Source: Lineus longissimus
Taxonomy: Eukaryota > Nemertea > Pilidiophora > Heteronemertea > Lineidae
Reading direction: 5' to 3'
Assembly: GCF_910592395.1 (NCBI RefSeq)
Contig: NC_088314.1
Span: forward strand, 7,318,001-7,378,000
DNA length: 60,000 nt
Shown: one piece after another, positions 49,301 to 58,300 of the stretch
Numbering within the stretch: position 1 is the stretch's first letter
Layout of the letters: each line of letters starts with the position of its first letter
The notes under the pieces: generated by a model
The model's input: the letters and a program-made list of their open reading frames with translations, nothing else
Told to the model about the DNA's origin: nothing
Database searches by the model: none
Translations under genes and position numbers: made by a program

Positions 49301-52300
49301 GTTTACTCCAGTTGACCAGAACGACTCTTAAAATTATCCCAACTTTCAGGTTCTGTGTGTCGGTGCCTTGTATCCCCCAAGCATCAGTATCAACTCCACT
49401 CATTCCCTTGGCAACCAGACCACATTCCGCTGGGATCGCTCGGGCCTGTGGTCTAACTGTAGCCACGAGTGTCAAGGAAAGCGTCAAAGGGAGGTGAGGT
49501 GTGTACGTGAGTACGACAGGTTGCCGGTACCGGACAGGAAGTGCAACAAGAGTGCCATCCCTTCTCCTCTGTTTGAAGAGTGCAACACAGATTGTAACCT
49601 CGGGTAAGTACACTTTGAAAAGCTGTGTTTATAAGAAACAATTAGAATAGCATGAATTAAGTGAGGCTACCCTGCATTCTGATTGTTACATTTTCCTCAA
49701 AAGATTTTGATGACAGAGATTTTGAATTTATGTTTCAGGTGGTTTATTCGTTCTGAGACTGAGTGCACAGCCCGATGTGGACCTGGTCAGATCAAACGCG
49801 AGGTTATTTGCGGCAAACAGACTGGGAACAGTGTTGGCAAACTAGATGAAAGTGCTTGTGAGAGAGACAGGGCTAGCAAGCCGGCTACTATTCTGGAATG
49901 TACGGGACCTTGCGCTGACCTGAAGTGGAAATTTGGAGAGTGGTCTGAGGTAGGTCTCTGACACTTAGTCAGGTTAACCTCAAAACTATAAAATGGGACC
50001 CAAGCTGTTTCTAGAATTAACACTACCTAAATTGCCATTGCCTCAGCTTACAGCGTAGGTCAACAAAATAATACCAATGTGAGCTGTCTCTTTATTGAAG
50101 GCTGATACAAAAACCGCCTTGCAACAGGCAATTTTTGTCGATGCAACCTGCAGAGTAATGACAACGTGACGATTGTGTTTAGAATGTTGGCAATTATATA
50201 TCTGCCAATTTTCCAAGGTACCCATCCTTAAGTACAACTCACTCTTATTGCCTTATCTTTCAGTGTTCAACCACCTGCGGTGGTGGATTCCAATATCGAG
50301 ATGCCACGTGCGTGGATGACCAAGGTGTGTCATACCCCGATAGTGAGTGCAGCACATCAAAGAAGATAACGTCCCAGAACTGTCAGGAACTCCGATGTCC
50401 TGATTGGACTGCTTCTGACTGGTCTCAGGTAGGCTGATTCACGATTCATCATGACTTTCCTGCTTTCCTACGCAATGTGGTAACACCACTTTCTCCAAAG
50501 TGAGCAATAGTCCCAATAAACTAGTCAGAAATGGCGCTGGTGGCATTTGCTAATATCCCATTTGATGTCACTTGACAGCCCTACTACACATAATTGTGAG
50601 TTTTAATCAGAATAAATGCTAGATTTTATCTTTTAGCATCATTTGTTTTGACAACTTTGTTTTAATTTCTAGTCATACTAATGATATCATTCATTATTTC
50701 TTTACTTTTGACATTCATACATCCATACATCATGCTAAGTAACACTATTAATTCTATCATTTGGCATAACTCTCTGAGGTGCTTAATATGATGAAAAGAG
50801 TCTTTTGGTAGTCACTTCATCATATAGTTGACTCTCCTTGCCATGTGCAACAGGTGTACAGAAGTTCTACAGTCCAACACTAGTGTGTTTGACTCAAAAC
50901 TTTGAGACACGAGTGATTCTGTCCTGTCACATAATCCCAGAATTCCACTTGAAATGGCATCACCGATAGTAATCCAGCCTCTTTTTCAGTGTTCAGTTAC
51001 ATGTGGATCAGGATATCGTCACCGTCAAATCTTATGCAAGCAGGGCCATACGGTAGTCTCTGACAATATGTGTGCACGTGATAAGCCCATCAGTCGTCGT
51101 TACTGTGACCTAGAGCCTTGCCTCATTTGGTACTATGGCGATTGGGCCCCTGTAAGTCAGAGAAGTGTATTTATAGATTTTGTGGATGCCGTCATACTGT
51201 CCGCCTATTGTCATACTTTAGTACCATGTGCACGTGTGATTGTCTTGTCTCCCTCTTACTAATCTTTGTGTCTTAAGTACTCTTAAAGGGAGACTATAGG
51301 CAGGAACAAAGTGGGCCAGATTAGATTATCGGATGCCAACGATAGCTGTCTGTAAATCCCACAGTACAGCATTAAAGTGATACTATGAAGTGATTTACAA
51401 CTTTGCAGAAATACGTCCGTTTTTAATTGTTGATCACAAATGTAAAGCTCAAATTTTCCATTTTTGATTAGATTTATTATAAAATCGCTGAATGTAAACC
51501 ACCGCGACTGCGAAAATATTCATGTTGTGACGTCATCAACGAAAACGGCATCGAAGCGAGCCGTCCGGGCGGGATAAACAATCAATTTCTCGAAAATGTG
51601 CATTTCGATTCGAAAACCTTACCGATTTATGAGAAAGTGACGTAGTCATTTGTCAAAAACAGCTAAAACATTATATGGTGAAATTTGACACGAGTTACCC
51701 TTTAATCTACTGTTTATTACCTGAAGTCCAACCAGACTCATCAGTTCCATTTACCTTGAATTCAGTCAGCTGCAAACCACCACTTCCTGCCCATAGTCCC
51801 TTTTATTTGGTGTTGGTGTTTGTTCATCCATAAAGTTGCATGTCCCTTGATATCTGTGAGAAGTATGACCAGACAACACTCTAATGGCTGTCAGACATTT
51901 TCTCGCAGGAATCGCTCCTCTTTTACTGGTTTGATCATAAATCTTACTCCGGTTAAATGCCCAACCCTGGGTAATTTAGATAGGTGCATGGTATGCCTGT
52001 GCCGCCTCTATTTGGAAATGTGCCAGTATGGATGGAAACCCTCCCATATAGATGGTGCCCAGGTTGATATTTTGGTTCATTCGATTGTAAAGATATTGAA
52101 AACTGTTTAAACGTCATCAACATCCAATCATTTATTTCTTTATATCCTCCTGGTAGTGACATCAACCCTTTGAACCTATCACATTACAGCGATTGTAATC
52201 GACGCATTCCAATCATAGTGGCACATATCCGAATGGGCTTGGTACATGTCCCTATAGAGGTCCTTCATGTGACACTCGTGCTGCCGCCATATTGGCCGCA

Positions 52301-55300
52301 AAAATCTCGAGCAATACACAATTCGCAACAGTATCAATAGAAAAGTGAAGACATCAAAATGTGACGATAGGGAAGTGAAGAACCGTCATTTATGGTTGTA
52401 GATGGTCCTTGTCATGTTGTAAATTATATGTTCGAAGCCACTTTCTAAGTTTCTGTTACAGACTTCAAATTCTAACCACCAATCCAAAGATACTTCTCAA
52501 AACTTGCCTATATTTTTTTCCATTTTAACAGTGAATAGGGGAGGGAAATTATTTTGGACACACCCTGTATATATAGAAGCATGCATTGCTGTAGTATAGA
52601 TTTATACTAAAATTAACCTTTTTTCTCAGTTTGTCAGTACTATAGTAATGCTGATAAGAAATTCTGCTCTGTTTTACTTCTATTTGATGAGAAAATGGAA
52701 ATTATGTTGATATCATTTCCTTTGATTTCGGTGCATAAAAACACTATTTAGTCGTTGCCTGTTCAAATGTGCCTGTTGATTTAATTGTTGCATTGAGAAA
52801 GTTAATCAATATATCAACTGTATTTTGAGAAGATTCTTCATCTAACAGTACGTATGGTATGTTAACTTGCCTCATTATGGAACAATTCAAATTGAGGAGA
52901 ATTAGGATCTCCCAAAACCGCATCAGGCTGTACTTTTGTTGTGTTGATTTGAAAGTTTAGCTAATTAAAACAAAACTTGCATCTCTTTCAGTGTTCAACA
53001 TCCTGTGGTAAGGGCGTCCAAGAACGCATTGTTAAATGTCGCTCTTCTGATGGCTATCCTGTCAATGACCTTGAATGTGACGAAGACAACCGGCCTGAAG
53101 ACAAACAATCGTGCCAGGTCAAAGAATGTCGAAAGGAAAGACCGAAGCCACCGCCAATAACAACAACAACAACATTGCAACCGTCTACCACAACGTCGAC
53201 AACGACAACAAAGAAATTGATTGTGAAATCGGCAGACAAGATCGCGACTACCTTGTCCCCAGTTCATATATCGACATTTAGGACGACGCTGGCGAAGGTT
53301 GCTAGAGTTTACAGCTCCGTTAAAATACAATTGCCCTCTATATCTCGCAAGGTGACAAAAGCAAAGGATATCCTTTTGCGAAATCCTGAGTCAACTACGG
53401 AATGGAGGACAGGGAATTGGATAACAGTGAGTTCAGAAAATAACCTTACTTATATGTGTTATGTTTGCATCTTCAGATTGAATTTCCATTTTGGCGTAGC
53501 CTGTCCTGCAGAAAGTCTGTTCCATTCAAGTAGGGACCTATTCGTGGAGGTGTCGCTTGACGTGTTGACCCAGATTCAAGAATCCTAGCACAAGATCTAT
53601 CAATGAAACCACATCCCGCCTAAAGATTTTGACGGGCCACACAAAACTCACAATGTTCATTTGGGTTTCTTAATTGAATGCCTTTAATATTTATACAGGA
53701 TGTTCTAGTTGCTCATGTTCTTATTATCCTGAAATGTCCACATCCTGAAATTCACATGCTCCGTTCTCTTCCAGTGCTCTCGTAGCTGCGGGCGTGGTTA
53801 TCGCGAGCGCTACGTGAGTTGTCGGGACAAAAACAACGTGGCAGTGGAAGAGTCTCTGTGTGCTCACACTCAACGTCCACCAGCAGTCGAATCATGTCTC
53901 GTAGCCTTGTGTACAGAATGGAGAACAGGAGACTGGGGGCATGTAAGTATGTTGTGTGGTTCAAAATGCTGTACACTTCATAACTTTCCCACCTATTTTG
54001 ATTTGATTTCAAAATAAAGAGTCGCCCTCACTATCACTTGTGAACATGATCGACTGAGAAACGAACCTGGGACCTCAGAGATGACAGGCTCCGATATGTT
54101 TCCACTTTGCCACTCCAACTGGTCAAGGGTAACAGTTGATGGCCAGTGATTAAACCCTTCACGTCCAGTGATTGCCAGTGGAATTCCAATCTAGTCTTAA
54201 AGGGAACTGAAACCGCCCAGCCAATTCCTATGACCTCGTTTTCATTTCCCGCGTATCGGGTGATCAGAACGAGGCATGAATGAAACGTGGCGCCTAGCTG
54301 TCAATCATTGAGTGACGTCACTACTATGGAATTTACTACGAAAACTCATGAAGGAAAGATCGCATGACTCACGTGATTCTCACATGATTCTCAATAATAA
54401 CAAATTGAACTGCGCATGCTCGGGCACTGGGGGCAGAGCTACAAATCTGAACTCGAATAGGAAGTTGGAAGTTTGACTTTCTCGGGCGGTGAAAGTCGAA
54501 AAGTTGAATAAATCGCTCGGCGGTTCCAGTTCCCTTTAATGTGTTAGATTTTAACAGTGCATTCTTTGTTCTCTTCACAGTGCACTGTAAGCTGTGGCGG
54601 TGGTGACCAGAAGCGTATGGTGAAATGCATTCAACTAGATGAACAGTTCAACTTTAATAGATACACCGATACTTGCGAGATTGGAAAGAAACCTGTGAAC
54701 CAACAAAAATGCAATAACAACAACTGCGTCAATCCGAACAATTTTGATATTGCGCACATATCGAGTAACAATGTTGTTGGCACTAAACATTGGAGGGTTG
54801 GCCCGTGGGGTCAGGTAAGTAACATGATGTCTTGAGAAAATGCCTTTGCAAGAATCCTGAGGAAGATCGGTTCATAATTGCGCCTACTTGACTTTCAAAA
54901 CCTGCCATTACTTGAAAGTCTTCAGCAGTCTTTTGAAGAGAGTGGACACTAAATTGCCATGTCAACATCATCAGTCTTTTGAAGAGGGCCAACATTTAAA
55001 GATAAGGAAATGAGCATAGTGAGTGACCTTCTGAAATATGACATCAAAATTGGTGACGGTTTCATATCTCTGTCAAAGAAAAATACTGTGCCTTGTATTT
55101 TTCTACAGTATTTTCTTAGAACTCATCAAATTAAGCAACCAATCACATATACTATCGTCTTCTATATGCATTTCCAGTGTTCTCGTTCATGTGGCGGAGG
55201 GGAACAGCGTCGCCAGGTGGCCTGTTTTGATGAGGAAGGAGCGAGCATCGGATGTGATCCAAATCAGAAGCCCGACGGCCGACGGAAGTGCAATGAGAAT

Positions 55301-58300
55301 GGTTGTGCAAATTGGAATAATGGAGAATGGGGAGAGGTAGGTCAAAGAAAAATCTCCAGTTTATGGCCATCGACATGATATTCCCTTGACTGGCATGTTG
55401 TCGTTTAGCTTGGTTAGCTCATGAGGGTGGTTGGTACCATATGAGTGCCCGCCCCGCAAGTGTAGCTTAAACTGGGTTGCACCATTCGAGGGGTGTTGTA
55501 TAATGGAAATTTCCCAATTCTCAGAGCGCACGTGAAGCGGCCAGCATGATACCAACTATGTCCATCTCTTGTCCTAAATCAATGCAAGTGAAGCTATCTG
55601 GTCCGCCTGGGGCCTCCAGTTACCTGCCAACTGAACAGCATCGGCTTCGAAAGCTTTCCTTAAATCTAGAAGACTAATGCTGGAGAGATATAGATCAGGA
55701 AAGCAAGTAGTCTGTAGACAGCTTTGTAATATGACATAGATATAAGAATTAATGTTGCAAATCACCTTTGTTTTATTTCAGTGTTCAGTAACATGTGGGA
55801 CAGGGGCCCAGCAGCGCATTGTGAATTGTCAGCGACCAGATGGGGTGATCCTCTCGGATGACCGCTGCAAGATTCCTCGGCGCCCAGCAGACACACAAGA
55901 TTGTAACATGACAAATTGCCCACTTGTTACAAAATGGCGGACTGGATCTTGGTCTGCGGTAAGCAATGATAAAAAAGAACTCTTTTCATATCACTGGGGT
56001 TAAGACCTATAGATAGAACTAGTGATGGAAAAGAGATGGAAAGACCTGTTTGAATACTCATTTCAGATACATCTTAGTCAACAGGGTTGCCACTAGTTGG
56101 CAGGTCCTGCAAAATCTATTTTTTAAAATAACAATTCTGTGACCTTTGAACCTTAAATTATCTGTTTTGATTGGTTTATTTCTGAAGAGATCCTGTTGAT
56201 ATCCAGTATTTTGATTGGTTTGAACTTACTGACACCTGTAGCGTTTCTGGGTGACCTGGCTACTACCCACGGAGCAACTAACCCAAGTAGCACACTCGAA
56301 CAGAGCTGGCCTTTACGCTGTCCAAAAACTGGGGTAGTAGTATCAAGGTTAAAATATCACACGGAGTAAAGGGTAATAAAATACTTTCTCAATTATAGTC
56401 GGGACTGACTATATAAAATTTCGAAACAAAGTATGTCAAGGTACTGATATGAAGTGCGGGGAGGGTGTGGGGAAGGCCCCAAACTGAAAATATAGTTTCA
56501 AATGATTTGATAGAAGATGAATGCAGGCATGGTGAGAGGGAGACATTTTATTAATACGAAACAGTTTAGTTGTTGCACTCATCGTTGCAGACACACTTGT
56601 TGACATTGCCAACAAATGATTGCCAAATTCCTGCTTACTTCGGAAGTATGTTTCTTGGAATACAATTGTATAACTGGGGCACTTCATCTTACTATGTGGT
56701 ACTGTGGTGTTGTTGACCATCATTGCCAGTTAACTTGTCATTTTGCCAAATGTACTTTGGTAGAACAGTTTTGGCACAGATACCTGTTAAAAGAACAATG
56801 TTTAACAAGGCAGTATAAACAAGAAGAATGTTAAACATGCATGTCACATGTATAACTTCCGGAACAGTTATGGACTTTTGCCAAAGTACTTTAGCGGATA
56901 CATAATGTTGGCAAACTGCTTTGTTATGAATGTTCAACTATTACTAGGTAATCTTCTTTTTTTCAAATCAAGAATCCGGATGCTACTCACTTTGTCAGAT
57001 GTAAACAAGAAAGAATATTAGGCAATCTTTCCATGTCGATGAAAGAATCCTCTTCCATCATTTGTTCGAATTACAAACGGAATATAGAGGAGGGAATATT
57101 ACAATACAATTGCATGAAACTTCCGATACAGATAACCCCTTGTCCCATTCAGTCAAGAAGCCCGGCAGCAACCCTCTCTTGAATCTTGGTGTACCCTCTT
57201 GACTTGAGGTCATTCTCCTTCATAGGTTCAGTAATGACCTTTTACAGCTGTTCCAATAACTGTGATACCATTTATCCTTTGACTTACCATGACCTTTGGC
57301 AGTTCAGACAATAAATATTGCGGTAGGCAGAAAATCTGCATTGATTCCGCATAGGGTCTGAAGTGCTCCTTGCCTGGCATAAGAGAGCTAAAGTAGCTGT
57401 GGTAATTCAGGTAGTCATCCGCATGACACTTACCTGTCATTTTACGAGTTCAAGAGTCACTCTCATTCTATTTCTTTTTCTGAAGTGTCACCATTGTTAC
57501 AATACAGTAGAAACTCTCTATTAAAGAGAACTGAAACCGCCCAGCCAATTCGTATGACCTCGTTTTCATTTCCCGCGTATCGGGTGATCAGAATGAGGTA
57601 TGAATGAAACATGGCGCCTAGCTGTCAATCATTGAGTGAATGAATGAATTGAAAAACTTATATTGGGCGCCTTTCCGTGGTCCACCACGCTCAAGGCGCC
57701 ACCCCCCCTAAATAGTCCTCAAACAAGGTGGTTTTGAGTTGCCTCTTAAATGATGTTTCTGGTAGAGCCCTGACGGAAACAGGAAGTTTGTTCCACAGGT
57801 ATGGGCCACAGCATGAGAAGCTGCGGTCACCATACATGAGTGACATCACTACTTTGGAATTTACTACGAAAACTCATGAATGAAAGATCGCATGACTCAC
57901 ATGATTCTCACATGATTCTCAATAATAACAAATTGAACTGCGCATGCTCGGGCACTGGGGGCGGAGCTACAAATCTGAACTCGAATAGGAAGTTGGAAGT
58001 TTGACTTTCTCGGACGGTGAAAGTCGAAAAGTTGAATAAATCGCTCGGCGGTTACAGTTCCCTTTAAGGACATCCTGGGACTTACAAATGTTGTCTTTAT
58101 TTGAGACCAGGGTGTACCATTTGTATAAATTTCACCAGGTCACAATCAACTTCACTGTAACCACTCAAGGACATCCTTCTACCTCTGTGTAGGCCTACTG
58201 ATAATCTGTTTTGATTTCTTTATTTCAGTGCTCTGTCAATTGCGGCCGTGGCGAGAGATATCGCGATGTTCATTGCATTGATGAGGAAAAGAATCAGCTT

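Larger units (their letters stand above)
51152..52991 (+). other. ADAMTS intron 20 (1.8 kb)
   Basis: Its first third is the nested pair of TTAA elements (51287-51802). The rest is AT-rich sequence with no supported exon. Confidence 0.85.
57504..58110. mobile_element. CAGTAGAACCTCTC-family MITE fragment, split by a TTAA element
   Basis: 57504-57520 (CAGTAGAAACTCTCTA) and 58068-58110 (GGACATCCTGGGACTTACAA) are adjacent parts of one element, interrupted at its own TTAA by the 57525-58063 insertion. The right end is not found. Confidence 0.75.
55959..58228 (+). other. ADAMTS intron 25 (2.3 kb)
   Basis: AT-rich sequence to about 57500, then a three-layer nest of mobile elements to about 58110. 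No extra coding exon. Confidence 0.8.

Noticed and set aside
49158-49613. Minus-strand 151-codon ORF
   Set aside because: Antisense shadow of ADAMTS exon 17, which has correct splice sites and phase on the plus strand.
52995-53330. Minus-strand 111-codon Cys/Arg-rich ORF
   Set aside because: Antisense of exon 21; the Cys and Arg runs mirror the ACA/ACG Thr codons of the linker.
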